64,000 nucleotides of DNA from the NCBI GenBank assembly GCA_011109175.1, contig RDEW01000001.1:1068360-1132359 (forward strand), in the 5' to 3' direction. The notes under the pieces were generated by a model that was not told the origin of the DNA, did not search any database, and saw nothing but the letters and a program-made list of their open reading frames with translations. Origin of the DNA: Dicyema japonicum (taxonomy: Eukaryota; Dicyemida; Rhombozoa; Dicyemidae). A program made the translations under genes and the position numbers. Shown here piece by piece: positions 1 through 14,200 of the stretch (positions are counted from its first letter, which is position 1; each line of letters starts with the position of its first letter).

Positions 1-479
1 GAAAGAAATCCACAAAAAGCATTTTAAAATAAACCCAGAAACAACCTTGCATGTCAAAACTCCCCACGTGGGTTATCATAAAATTTTAATAGAATAACAA
101 CGAACCAAAACATTGATAAGCTTATTGACCCATCAAATCTTTCCTTCAGACCGTCTGTGACTGCTCCGAAAGATGAGAGGGTGTAAAAATTTGAGGACGA
201 GGCAAGCAGTTGGATGAGTTGTCTGAGCATCAGGGCTCGACAGGAATCATGGAAGTCCTCTAACAGGAGTTAACCTATTCTTTTACTAGTAAAGAGAATT
301 ACAGACTGTGGTCAGCTTACATGAAAACTACAATTTAACGAAAATTTTTTGTCAAGCTTAATCTTTTTAAGGCAGAAAAGGCCATTTAGAAGAATTCATG
401 TTCCGTGGAAACCACGAGTTCGTTCTCGGATTTCAACCAGCACTTATAACACTGCGTCATTCAGAAAAATAATTAACCT

Positions 480-790
480 TTTACAATTAACTGTTTGTTT
501 AGTCTGTTCACCCTCTTCCTCTTCCTACTAGAATGGGTTCATATGATCCACCTGTCTCAGGTGGTGCCCAGTGCAAGGCTGGAACGAAGAAAAATCATTT
601 GCTCTCTCTCACTCACTGAAGGGGTTTTCATACCTCCAAGAAATGGACGTCTTTTACCTTTTATGGTGGTTCCGGAGGACTTATGTGACGTTGAAGTCTC
701 TGCTTCTGCAACAGCGGAAACTGGATACACTTAACTAGTTGATAACAGTTAAATTTTTTTCGATGTATCCGCGGTTAATAAATTAATTAA
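480..790 (+). repeat. NL-D retrotransposon 3' end
   Basis: Homologous to 5470-5660: both share a gtttgttt-rich start, a block around gtctcaggtg, and an end with a reworked ccgcggttaataaatt. The terminus with TAA-type repeats is what target-primed reverse transcription by a non-LTR element leaves. No intact reading frame remains. Bases 1-480 contain nothing I can identify. Confidence 0.5.
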
Positions 791-935
791 CCTTGTACAA
801 GAAATATTTAAAATTTTAATTAATTATATTTTTAAAATAATAGATTAGTAATTTATATAAAAAAAATCGCCTTTGTGCTGCTTTTGCATAGTTTTTCTAT
901 CAATTTAATTTATTTTTTTAAGTTTTAATTTATGT

Positions 936-1115
936 TTGATTGAATGCCATCCATCCAAAGTGGACCCCGCCGACATTATCGGTGTTGCGTTGCTTCTCAC
1001 GATTGCAACAGAAATCAACTGGAGAGGCCACCGGGTCTCACGTGTGTCGTGGCTTTTTAGTATAGCTAAGCGTCCAAGTTTCTTTAGGAAGCGAAGTGTT
1101 TTTAGCCACTATTTG
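936..1115 (-). pseudogene. NL-A endonuclease C-terminal remnant
   Basis: The reverse complement matches 43600-43760 on the plus strand over most of its length. The matching part encodes the end of the NL-A protein, around IVRGNA and a final MSAGS. It overlaps in content with the piece at 1560-2045, so it comes from a different insertion. Confidence 0.6.
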
Positions 1116-1559
1116 ACAGTTACTTGTATGGGCTGGGAGCGTCCGCTCTTGGCTGTAACGTTTTTGTTAGTCATCGGTTTCTTTCACTCGAAGAGACCAG
1201 GGGTAAATAAATAAATTTTTATATGGACTGTCTAATATTATTAATATATTACTAATTGTTACCACAAGACTAATTCCTCGTGTCTTTCTTGTTGTCCCTA
1301 ATAGTTTTAGCTGTATTGAACATATTCATTTAGAGCCTCAGCATTAATTTGGAGATTATTTAGGAAGTAAACCTGGTTTCCAATAATTTGCCAGTTGTAT
1401 GTTCTGAGTTTTTCTAGGCTTCCATCCGTCCTGGTTAGCCGGGACAGTCTTGGATTTGGAGCCTTGTCCCGAATTATTATATTTATTATTATTTAGTAAT
1501 GTGATATTGTTACAAACTATACTATTAAAAAGATTAAACATTAAAGAAATATTTTATTT
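1116..1559. other. No gene seen; one retroelement-like end
   Basis: AT-rich sequence. A motif caggggtaaataaataaa near 1197 resembles the 3' ends of the non-LTR families here. Nothing else is recognised. Confidence 0.4.
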
Positions 1560-2045
1560 AGGAAAAAAAGCAAGCAAATGGTCATAATGCGGCTGCCCTG
1601 AATGCTGGCTAATCCTTCTCAGGAAAACAAGCGAGATTCGCTCAAATAATCAGCAGCACTCATTGGGTCCCCTGATCGTACAGTAGTCTAATTTCCTAGA
1701 CGACTCAAAAATTGCAGAGTCGCAGGCGCAAAGGAACCAGCGGTCTCAACGGCGACTAGTTACAAACAAAAAATTCTTCGGCAGGATCGCGTACTTTTCC
1801 CGCTTCAACCTCTCGGTCTTCTCTGCAACAAAACAGGCTCCAGAAGCACTATGGAAGATGTTGCAAGGAGCAATCGTGTTGGTGTAGATAACGTCCCAGA
1901 CAAGAGGATTCCCGGATTCAAAAAGAAAGATTGTTATCCCATCTGGTCGTTTCCCGTCACGCCTGCAAAGACCGACTGGTTCGAGCATAGAGGAGTGTCC
2001 GGCAAACGACTTCGCTCAATGCCATGTGTCTGGGAAATCTGTCTG
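1560..2045 (-). pseudogene. NL-A restriction-like endonuclease domain, broken
   Basis: On the minus strand 1988-1746 encodes LEPVG, then DGKRPDGITIF and LVWD. These are landmarks of the C-terminal PD-(D/E)XK-like domain of this RT family. Another frame continues with the LFERIS block shared with 56411-56656. Frame changes show decay. It lies downstream of the NL-A RT at 3661-5175 on the same strand, so the two may be parts of one disrupted element, but 1.6 kb of unrelated repeats lies between. Confidence 0.65.
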
Positions 2046-2256
2046 CACTCTTCCTGCTGGAAAGAAACAATTATAAAAATAATATTAAATTTAAATTAAT
2101 GTAGGAAATTCTTTAAAAATTGTTTGTGATGGTTCAAGGCCATGTGTCTGGGAAATTTGTCTGCACTCTTCCTGCTGGAAAGAAACAATTATAAAAATAA
2201 TTTTAAATTTAAATTAATGTAGGAAATTCTTTAAAAATTGTTTGTGATGCCTCACC
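2021..2256. repeat.  Confidence 0.
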
Positions 2257-5200
2257 TGTCAGAGAAATTTTATTTTTAATCAAGCAATTAGAAAGGATCA
2301 GCCATATCTTTAAAAATGCTAAAACGATAATACCGCTGAAATCATGCTGTGCTATTCGCGCTTCTCAATTTCTTACGGAGGTCGCTTATATAAAGGCATA
2401 TGTATCATCAAATAAGTATAAAATATGCATTTTAACAGCAACACAAAATGCTTCACTCATCAGTAGGAGCATCAAAACTCGTATCCATTGGATTACTTCC
2501 ATGTATGAGACCAGTGAGATACATGGTGTCAGAGTGCTTTGCAGTCTTACGATGTAAATTAGAATTGAAAAGTTGCATGTGGATATGTTCTCCCGAGTCT
2601 AAATAAAGGAGAACGACAAACAGCATGAAATATAAATACCACCAAAGGAGTCATGATAGAGGAGACCACAGGATCGTTGCTGATGCTACTGAGGGAACCC
2701 ATTCTTTTGCTGTCGTTAACCTCAACCAGGGTCTTCGTCAAATCCACAAAGAAGAGATTTTCTTCCTACACTTTACCCGGGTCTTCGTCAAATCCACAAG
2801 AAGAGATGTTCTTTATTTTAAGCCGTGATTAGCTGAAAAAAATAATAAAGCAATTGGATCTTGAAATATTGATGAATTTGTAAATGTTGAATCGTTTGCT
2901 CAACAAAAACTAAGGAATAGAAAACTAATCAAGATAATTGCGAATTAAATTGGATGCATGTTTGTAAATATTTTTCATGAGAAGAGTATTCAAATTACTA
3001 ATTTTATTAAAATTATATGTTTTTTGCTTACCCGGCACTACTGCTCCTGTAGAAAGAATATTTTTAATTATGAATTCCACTTGGTCAAATAAAGAGGTCG
3101 AGTGAAAGAAGAAACCCTAAAATCATTATTGAGTTGTAAATTGACATGCTGTGTGTAGATTTTTGAAAAAATATCAAAAATTTCTAGATAAAGTTCAGTA
3201 AGTTCAAAAATATAATCGACCAAAGATTATAAGCCTAGGGGTAATAAATAAACACTTAATTTAATAACAACCCCAGATATCCAGTTCTCAGTATCACATC
3301 CTTTCTATTATCGACTCCCTCTACCGAATTATAGAAGAGAGAGATCATTTTTAGATGCTGGCCATACATTGGACGTTTCTTGAGTTAAATGGATCAATGA
3401 CGCCTCTATGAACTGAAGAAGGCAACGAGTGTGGAGGAAATCCTCCGACCAAGTAGGGTTCCACGTGTGTTCTAAGCCCTCTTTTATTTAACTATGTGAT
3501 AATAATAATTAAGAGGAGCATTCAAAAATTGTGCAAATTCAATGTCTTGGAATAGATTACCTTGGTCTGTGGATCAGAGGGGATCTTTAGAAGATTATAT
3601 CAATAGCTGAAGGACAACACCTTCGTATGAATCTGGGGATGTTCCTCTATGTATATACAACTAGGATTGAACCGCTCTTGGTCTATGGCCTTCAGAGATG
3701 GAAGAGAAGAAAAGGCAACTTCGCTGAGCTTCTTGATAGATCAAGATGTCATTCAATTGGCATACGGAATGTATCCAAGTATGAAGGTTATGCAAGCAAT
3801 CATCCAAATACCATACTCTCAGAGGAGTGGAGCAGTATCCTGTGATACGGGCAATTCCCAGGCTGAACAAGGCGGGCCCCAGTGGGTCTCCTTGTTGGAC
3901 TCCAGAAGACGATGGAATGTAATATTGGCCATGTACCAGACTGGATGGTTTTCCGTACGAACTATGAATATAGCTGTACACTGATGGGTAGTATGTGAAG
4001 CAATCCTCCAGAATTGTATCACGTCGTATCGAGTTGAAGGCATTTTTAATGTCAATTTTGACGATTACGTGAGGAATGTTCACGTTCTTTTCGGTGAATG
4101 TTCGGACAGCATGAACTGCCGCTTCACAACCCCCCGGTGTGCCGACCCCTATTTGGGTTGGTTGCAGCTGTGTTATCAGCGTAGGTAGGATTGCTCTGCA
4201 TACAAGCTTTGATGCCAACCGACGGAAGACCATTCCGACTGCAATAGGGCGTATTCCACCTCCCTTCTTGTCGAATGCGATTAACTTTGCGGAAAACATT
4301 ACGTGTCGAATTGTTTCTGGTAGTGTCCCTGATAGCATCCTGTTCATTAGTTTGGTGATAGCCAACACGAGCCGGACCCCAGAGTTGCCCGTGTTATGAG
4401 CAATGAGATCTTTGATGTGACCCGGACGGAGCCCATCTAGTCCTCCACTGCTACTCGGGACGAAAGAGAGGATACCATCTTTTACGTCCTCTTCAGAGAC
4501 AAGCAGATTGGGTAATTGTCCTGGGCAAGGGGGAACCCGGTGGTCGTTGGGAAGACTTGGGTGTCGCTCAACAAGTGATGCGTAGGACTGTTCGGACGGC
4601 TCAATTATACATTGTTGATCTGCAAGGATCCTCACCGCAGCACGGATACCACCTTCCGAAAGTTTTCGACGGATCGCGCTTCTTAATCTCTGAGTGTCCG
4701 AGATAGTCGATGTTGGCTTCTCGTGGTTTTGAAATTTGTAGGTGAGCTTTTCTGAGTTTGCCAATAGGTTTTTTGAGAAGAATGTGTGGACATTTTCCTT
4801 TACTAATGACGTAAGTGATTTCTCCTCTTTCCCCCTCCTATGGGGTATGCATAGTGTGAATGGAGCAAAGCAAAATAATCGTACCCAATCATCAGAGTCG
4901 TCCGAAGAAACTGCCCTTTCAATACACTCACATAGGCAGTCCGCGACAGATATACGGGCAGCTTTGGGGATCCTAATCAGGAGTCTTCGTGTGTGTGTCA
5001 GGTTGGAGATCAATTCAAGTATTTCCTGATGGTCTAGTGGAACATGTTCAGAAGGGTAGCGTAGGGAAGAGTTTGTCGAATTATCTGATAGGAGACAAGA
5101 TCGACAGTGCCAATCAAAAATGGCAGCCAGGGCTCTTTTAGTCATTCCGGCAGGCACAGGACATGTGGAAGTCATACGAACATGCTGTGCAATGGATCAT

Positions 5201-8200
5201 CCGCTTTCTTTTGTTCATTATGTTGCACTTTATGCAGATCTCATCCTCTTTTGCAGTTTACTGTATGTCCTTTTCTGATTTTCCTTTATTATTCTCTTCT
5301 TTTAGCAACGACACAACGTATAATAAAATGAATTATGGTATATAAAATCAAAAATGGAATCTATAACCTCGTAATCATAAAACATTTTTTAAGTTATATA
5401 ATTTAACTCATTAATGTCACCGCGTAACGATATGTTGTGCTACGTGGCCAATTGGTTGAAGTTTTCTGTTTGTTTTGTCTGTTCCTTCTTTTTTCTTTCT
5501 ACTAGAGAGGCTTCATGTGATTCACCAGTCTCAGGTGACAGGTTGACACGAAAAAAGATCGTTTGCTCTCACCCACTCTACTGGAAACTGCATACACTTA
5601 ACTAGTTTACTTAACTTCTTTTTCTGTGAATCCGGGGTTAATAAATTAAATTAAAGATGACTCTTTTTTGAAAATGGCATTTTATGGTAAAAATTGCAGA
5701 AAGCTTACCAAAGAGTATAAGCCTGGGGGTAATAAATAAATACACCTAAAAAAACATCACCCTTAGACTCCCTTCCACAAACTGGCATAACATGTTAAAG
5801 CATCAATGAGTCATACGGGACTCTGAGTATTTTAAGAATTTAAATTGTAGGGTAAAAGTTAATAGCTGACAGCCAATAATGTCATCACGATTTCCTATAG
5901 CGACAAGTTCTTCCAAGATCACACAAAAGTTCAGAACAAGATCATACAGAATCAAACGAAAGGAAAGAAAACGTCCAGTTCTCTCAGTTGTTGGAATCTC
6001 TCTAGTTTTATGCTGTTTGTTCTTCTTATGATGACTAAAAGACAGTGTCCTCAATAATATTGCCTTTCTATTTGCTCTTCACTTATAGGGCTTAGGAGTT
6101 AATGAACCCTAACTTTACGGATCCGATCCTTACTTTGATCACGTCAAAACAGGGAAGTTGAGTTTGAAATTCCCTTCCTGTTTGAAATATTTGGATGGGA
6201 GTGCATAGTTCATAAGATATACTTCAAAACCCGTATCCATTGGACTACTTACATGTATGAGACCAGTTAGATACCTGGTGTCAGAGTGCTTTGCAGTCTT
6301 ACAATGTAAATTAGAATTGAAAAGTTGCACGTTGATATGTTCTCCCGAGTCTAAATAAAGGAGAACGACAAACAGCATGAAATATAAATACCATCAAAGG
6401 AGTCATGATAGAGGAGACCACAGGATCGTTGCTGATGCTACTGAGAGACCCATTCTTTTGCTGTCGTTAACCTCAACCAGGGTCTTCGTCAAATCCACAA
6501 AGAAAAGATTTTCTTCCTACCCTCCACCTGGGTCTTTGTCAAATCCACTAAAAGAGATGTTCTTTATTTTAAGCCGTGATTAGCTGAACCCCCTCTATAA
6601 CTAGCCAGTGACCTTTGAGTTGTCCATCCAAGAGGATTTTAGGGTAAAAAATTTGTCCTTATTAGGAATCACAGCCTCGTTTCTAGAAATTAAGCAGGTT
6701 CCCGGGTAGAAGAAAACAGAATCAATCAAAGCAGACACCACGTGGTCTAGTCTGACTATATGATTCTTGGTCTTGTTTTTTTAGCATTTGCCATTCTAAA
6801 GTTTAGAATTAAAGGGTCACTGAGATAATTTCCATAGGTAGTTGATATCACTGGTCAGTAATAATAGAAAGCACATCCATTGCGACTGTCGACTCACTCA
6901 TCAGTAGGAGCATCAAGTGTGTTATAATATATATTCTTGATTGAGACTTCCCTAGGTCATCCACTATAAGATCAGGCAGTCGATTGAATACGCACAACTT
7001 TAACATTATTTATTCTATTTTAAAACCCCAAGGCCACCAAGAAAAAGGATTAACTCACTAATTAGGAATTCCGAACATCCAATGTCTCTCGAATGCTACT
7101 AGAATGCTAACCAGCAATCTAACTGCTTTCAGGACGTGCCTTCTTTTATGTCTGCAGAAGAATTATATTTGTGTGTACTTTTATGGTCGAACTGAACATC
7201 TGCATAAGCCGACATTTTTCTGAAAAGTTTCTTAGGTCCCTGCAGATACGTAGGAAGCCCTGTGCATTTTCAACATCGTCGCCTTTGAAAGGAGACTGGA
7301 TATGGTGTCTGATTGCATATGCGTTATGATTTTCCCCTGAAAGAGTTTATAAAATCGATCTCGAAGAAGGAAGAGAGAATCTCCAGGAAGAACAGGCATA
7401 TTCAATTTTCGGCACAATGACTTGAAAATATAGTTTGCTGATGGAAGCTGTAGGTGTGATGGGACTTTTCTTTATGATAGCTTNTACAATCATACAGAAA
7501 TTTTGAACCGATGCCATGTCCAATGAGAAGAGCTGTTCAGGATTCTCGAACCCGCTGGACTCGTCCTCACCTTTGTCGGTCTGGGATCACTTAGTTAGAT
7601 GAGAACTTTTATTTCTTTCTCTTTGACCCAGTTATCCTGGAAATAATAATAATAGATGAAATTAAAACGAAACCTTTTCGTTTTCAACGTTCTCAAAAAG
7701 ATCCATTTCATTGTCGGTCTGGGATCACTTAGTTAGATGAGAACTTTTATTTCTTTCTCTTTGACCCAGTTATCCTGGAAATAATAATAATAGATGAAAT
7801 TAAAACGAAACCTTTTCGTTTTCAACGTTCTCAAAAAGATCCATTTCAATTTCGCTTAAATTAGATGCTATTTCATTCTTGTTTACGGGATTCATTTCAG
7901 TAGCTTCTTAGTGGATGAGTATCTTATTATCATCAATTAATGATGTTATTTCTTCTTTTTCATCTATTGCATTTTTTCGAATATTGTATAGACATAAATT
8001 CTTCGATTTCAATCAGATCGTGAATATCCGTATTGGATAATATTTCTTATGTTCACATTTACTAAAGGTGTGCTAATACCCGATTTTTTTGAATTTGAAA
8101 ACAATTTTTGATTGTTTTAGTTGATACATAGTGGATATCTCCCAGGCCATGTTTTCTTTTTCCAATAATCGAGTAAGATACTCCAATTTGTGTCTATTAA

Positions 8201-11200
8201 AGTGGACTTTGATTGTTTTAATAATTCCATAATTTATTGGCTGAATTATTCCTGTATTTTAATATTTTCTAAATTCGATGGCAAGCAATGAGAAGGACAA
8301 ATTTATAAGGAGCAAAATTGACTTCTCTGCGCTAAAAGGTTATCGAATTTAATCATTCAGTTAATAAAAAATAAATCCGGTCATCCACGCTCTTTTAGAA
8401 CTGTAATAAGAAAAAGAACACCGATAATTTTTGAAACACCTTAACATTTATGATTTTCCAATCAAAAAGGCTTTAATTGGCATAGTGGTTAGGTGTCGGG
8501 TTAAAGTGACTTAGGCTACGGGTTTGATTCTCGCTGCTGTTCACCTGGTGTAAGGTTCCACGCATCTACGATGCTGAAAAAGTTTGACGAGTGACGCCGT
8601 CATCAGTGGATATTCACTGCGGTACTGAATTGTCTAGAAAGGACCCACACACAAGAAAAAGAATAAAAAGTGAAGATTATTCCTTGGTTCTACGAGTAGA
8701 TAAAATTAACTGTTCTTTATTTAAATAAAATGTATCCTGCCTACAGATCCTCTATATTTTAAGTTCTTGTATCCTCCGTTTATGCATCGTTAAACAATGC
8801 ACCTTAAAATTTAAAAACATTAAAAATACCTTTTGATTCCATAGAATCCATCCACTCAACAAGCTTTTCATCAAGTTACGGGAACTTTAACTTTTTGACT
8901 GTTTTTGTTGAGGAATTTTTAGTTTTGAATTATCACGACTGTTTAAGATAGCATTAAATGCCCTCCAGCAAATGTTCACTTAAAAAAAAATTTTGTCGGC
9001 AATTCTTTGGAATGATAATAAGTTGTTGTCGTCCTTATACAGAAAAGCATGATTCAGCGTATTTAATTGAGGTGTTTACAAACCTCTATATCAATTTACA
9101 TAACCGAAAGTGAGTTATTATATTCTTGTTAATCATGGTCACAGAATTGAGAATTTTCCCAAAACTGTGTTTATATCCCACGAACATGATCTTGAGTGCT
9201 TTTTTACCGCTACTGTCTGAATATATGATCGAACATTTTCTTTGATCTGAAGGACCCCTACCTAATTGAAAATCTCAATTTAAAAAAATTTACATATTAG
9301 ATATAATTGAATTATGAAATAAACCACGTCAAATATGATTTTAAGGTGTAAATTGAAATCTGATTCATTAGTGCTAAACAAGTCTATTTAATTTATGGGG
9401 GAATACGAAATGGTAAGGGTGGCCAAACGACTTCTACCCAGAAAGTATCCTTAAGAAATCAACAAACACAAAATTGTCTCTGAAGATAAATCCAAAATCT
9501 GATTCAATGTTCCTATTCATTAGAATTTCAAATACAACAATATTTTTATGACTTGTAAAAATCAAAACGAAAAGCTTAAAATCATAAAAATTGAATTCAA
9601 TTATTTTATTTTCTGATACAATTAAAAAGAATTTTTAGTTTAATTTAAAATTATATCATCTTGACTCAAATAATTATCGACTTTCTAAATTCACGCACAT
9701 ATTTCACACACAAATTTATCTTATTGTCATTTATCATTGAGAAGTTTTAATTTTCCCACTATGAAAATATTTTTTTAATTGAATGCGTTTCTATTGGATT
9801 AAACATTTTTAATTACGTTAAAATTTCCTAATTGCTTCCCATTTCAACAAAATAAAGCAAGAAAATCAGTAAAGTTTCCAATCTGTTAATGATTTTCTAT
9901 TTTGATCTTCATTGTAATATAATGCTTATAGAAAATCTAAGAAAGATTGATTAAAGGAAAAAATCTTTTTCAAGGTTGTACAATTATCATAACAAACAAA
10001 AACGCTTATTAAGTTATAAAGTCTGTACCAATAAAAATCGCCCTTTGTGTAAAAACATTGGTCTCTGGAATCGAATTTCTACACGCACAGTAGATCTCTG
10101 TGAGTGCTTCTGGCTATTTGAGTGAAAATCACTAACCATCATGAGAGGGAATAGCCACGCAATCAGGACAGTACAGTATGACACACGGCTTATTGTTTCT
10201 TTTAAATAAATTCATTTATGATTTGAAAATATTTGTTCAAAAAGAGATAACGATTATTTAAATGATGCAAGACATTGAAGTATTTTTTAAATCAACTGTA
10301 AGTGAGAAAACCAATTACAAGTACAAACCCGTAATGCTTATCAATGGAAGCCAAGTATTTGGATTGAGCAGAGAGACATCAATATCTTGAAGTGTTAGAA
10401 GATGAACGGAATAACACTCTAAAGGACGAGCGAGGACATCGATGTCGAGGTTCGTTGTATTTTCTGAGGTACGATTGCATGTATGATACTCGAACAAAAA
10501 AAAACTATACCTTCCCAGATATAAACTTTGGAGAGTTTAGCATCAGCAAAGGCGATTTATGGTCACCGACAAGATCGAAATCTGATTTTAGAGATGAAAG
10601 GTCTAACTGCAACCATAGTAGATCTGATTAAAACAGTCTACCATCAGACAACAAGATAGAATAGTGATAATTTAGGATTTCAAGTGAGGAAATTAGATGT
10701 GTTAGTTTAAATTTGCGACGAAAATATGGAATTAAACATTCAAAAAAACTAAAGACTCAAATGCTTTCGTTACGTCTGTTGCAAAATTTTTGAATAAATC
10801 ATTTGGAACAATATTCAATTGCTCTTTATTTGTGGATATATTTATTCGTGAAGAGTGCTTTTGTCAAATGCTTTCGTTACGTCTGTTGCAAAATTTTTGA
10901 ACAAATCATTTGGAACAATATTCAATTGTTTTTTATTTGTGGATGTATTTATTCGTGAAGAGTACTTCTGTGTTTCCCTATGTTTGTTTACAAAAAATTG
11001 TTTCTTGCAAGTTACGTAAATTAGGCAATTCACATAATTTACAAAAAAGCATTCCATTCAGTGTAATTGAAAACTCTTTGGGATATTTGTCACAAATATT
11101 TTTAGCTTTTTTAAAATCGGAATGCTTATTTTTAGGCAAATGTACTGTATAGTTTAGTTAAGGTTAGAGATTTGTTACAATAAGACATAAATCTCACGCC

Positions 11201-14200
11201 GAGTATTTTAAAACTATTTTAATTCTTAAAATTATGATATAGTAACTAATTATTATTTTACTATCTTAAAAGGTTAATTCTAATTAAAATTTTCTCTATC
11301 CAATTCTTTTTCTCTTCGAGCAACTATGGTAGTAAACCCAATTGTCACAGTCCTTTTCTTCTTCCTCAATATATATTGACATCACTTCACTCACACTCTT
11401 CTCTTGAATTTCTTTATAATCAGACCGAGATTAAATATCCTTTATCCCTTCTTTCTTCTTCCTCAATATATATTGACATCACTTCACTCACACTCTTCTC
11501 TTGAATTTCTTTATAATCAGACCGAGAGTAAATATCCTTTATCCCTTCGTTAAGTTTATCATAACGCCGCGAAACGTCGACTTCGTTCCTATATGATACA
11601 ATCATACTCTCCAAATTCTTCTTGATTACCAGCGATTGAACATACGGATACGTTCTTTCACTTATATTCAAAGATCTGGCATACTTTCACGAATGTGAAG
11701 TCACTAGGCCATCCCAAGTGAGTACAATCGGGACAATCTTGTCCTCTGCGTGGTGTATCAACTCTAGCTCCTTGGAAAGAAGGTCATGCTTCTTCAGCTT
11801 TTTGCATTCCACTTGCTGTAGATTTTGGGAAGATGTTATTCCCACTTCGACCAAAATAATTTTGTTTCTCCTTTTATCAAAAACGAACAAGTCTGGATTG
11901 TTATGCTCAATAATTATGTCCGTTTTAATAAAAAGTATCAACTCTGATTTCAACTGAGTCATTCATTACAATGGATTTCAGTTTCTTCTCGTTTTTGAAT
12001 GAGTTTTCAGTGTCTTTCCAAAAGACAATTTAAAAAATGTTGAACTGGTGACGTGGTTCTGATTAATTATGTCTATTTCACATATGACTAATGATCTCTT
12101 CACACTGGCGTCATTCTACGTCCGTGTATTGAAAGAAAAACATAAAAGGAAGNNNNNNNNNNNNNNNNNNNNNNNNNNNNNNNNNNNNNNNNNNNNNNNN
12201 NNNNNNNNNNNNNNNNNNNNNNNNNNNNNNNNNNNNNNNNNNNNNNNNNNNNNNNNNNNNNNNNNNNNNNNNNNNNNNNNNNNNNNNNNNNNNNNNNNNN
12301 NNNNNNNNNNNNNNNNNNNNNNNNNNNNNNNNNNNNNNNNNNNNNNNNNNNNNNNNNNNNNNNNNNNNNNNNNNNNNNNNNNNNNNNNNNNNNNNNNNNN
12401 NNNNNNNNNNNNNNNNNNNNNNNNNNNNNNNNNNNNNNNNNNNNNNNNNNCACGTGTGTTTATTCACAACACTTGATTGGCCGTAGTTTGGTTACTCTTG
12501 TCTTTAACCAATGATGGTTTTATGAGACGTCTATAAAAGGACCGTGTTTGAGGAAATCAGTGAGATGCAGAGATCTGTGAGATCATCGAGTCAGGGATTG
12601 AGTTGAATTCAAAAATAAAGTTGCTAGGCAACAATTAGTAATGACTCTTACGAAGCAATCTTCGAGAATCCCACTAATATTGCAAATAGAGGAGCTTAAA
12701 TCTAAAATTGCCCTCGTGGGTTGTTCTAATAGTCTCTAAATATTAGAGGGGAACAAGAAAATATCAACTGACAAAAGTGAGAACAAAATAAGCGAAAATT
12801 CGGCCAAAATTGCTGAATTAAGAAAAGAGATTTTGCAACTCCGCAAAAACTACGCAGCTTCTTTATCAGTATTTTTGTTTAAAGACCCAGTCGAACGAAA
12901 ACATCATCAAACAATGTTTCGAGGGGAGACCGGCAGAAAAGAAAAGAGATTTTGCAACTCCGCAAAAACTACGCAGCTTCTTTATCAGTATTTTTGTTTA
13001 AAGACCCAGTCGAACGAAAACATCATCAAGCAATGTTTCGAGGGGAGACCGGCAGAAAAGCACTCCTTAAAGAGTGAAACTGGACTGGTGGAGCTTGTTG
13101 GGTATTTTAGAACGCCTTGGCTATTATGGACAGCAAATTATGCAATCAAATCAAGAAAATGAATTTGGTTTCCTACGAAACGGCCTGCAAGGAAAGGAAG
13201 CTGCAGGATTTGGAGGCGGTAATAAAAAGTAAAGAAAATTACGAGATTCCTGACGTCTCCCCGGAGGAAATGAAAGAGATGGAAGTATAAGCTAGGAGTT
13301 GATCGTAGACGATAAGCAAGATTCAAAATAAAATAAACAGAGTGAGGCTGAAGGTCCACGAATCCAACTGGGTCGGGGAAACCTACGACAAAATAAAGAA
13401 TATTTTAGAAACTGTATTTTATTGAGGCACATCAGGCTGCTCTTCATTACCCAAACATGCTCAATGGGGAAGAGGAAATGTTGAAGAGATTGCGAGAGGA
13501 GTTAAAGAAGCTAAAAATTCTGCAAGAGGATGCTCAGAAGGCTAAGATCTCGGCGATGGACCTACAAAACAGGACTGAACGCCGTGTTTTTGCGTTGCGG
13601 AAAAAACGAGAGATTGAACTTCAAAAGCTCAAAAAAGAAGCCGAGGACAAAACCTTGGAAGCCGAACAGCTAAACCGTCTAGTAAGGGTCATTAAAAATT
13701 AGACTCAAAATGAAAACTCAACTCCTCATGAGGAGACCAGCATTTTCCTGATGAAAGACGAAAGTGAGAGCAAAATGGCAGAATACGATAACTTTTTGCA
13801 GCAAATCAAGACTGCCACGTCAATCAGCGACACGAGGGTAGGGTTGGGTTTATTTTTAAAGGAATTGAAAGACGAAAGTGAGAGCAAAATGGCAGAATAC
13901 GATAACTTTTTGCAGCAAATCAAGACTGCCACGTCAATCAGCGACACGAGGGTAGGGTTGGGTTTATTTTTAAAGGAATTAGTCCTCAGGTTCGAAAATC
14001 AGCAAAAAACGGCAGAACAGTTGGAAAAAATAAAAATCAAGAACGAAGAAAGCTTGAATTCGCTGGCTCGAGAAAAGGAAAATATTTTAAAAAAGTATGA
14101 ACTCACAAAATTTACGGGGGACATGAAAATAATTGAGTAATTCTTACATTATGAGTTTCAGGAACTGGAATGTGATTCAGGAACTGACAGAAATGCTGGA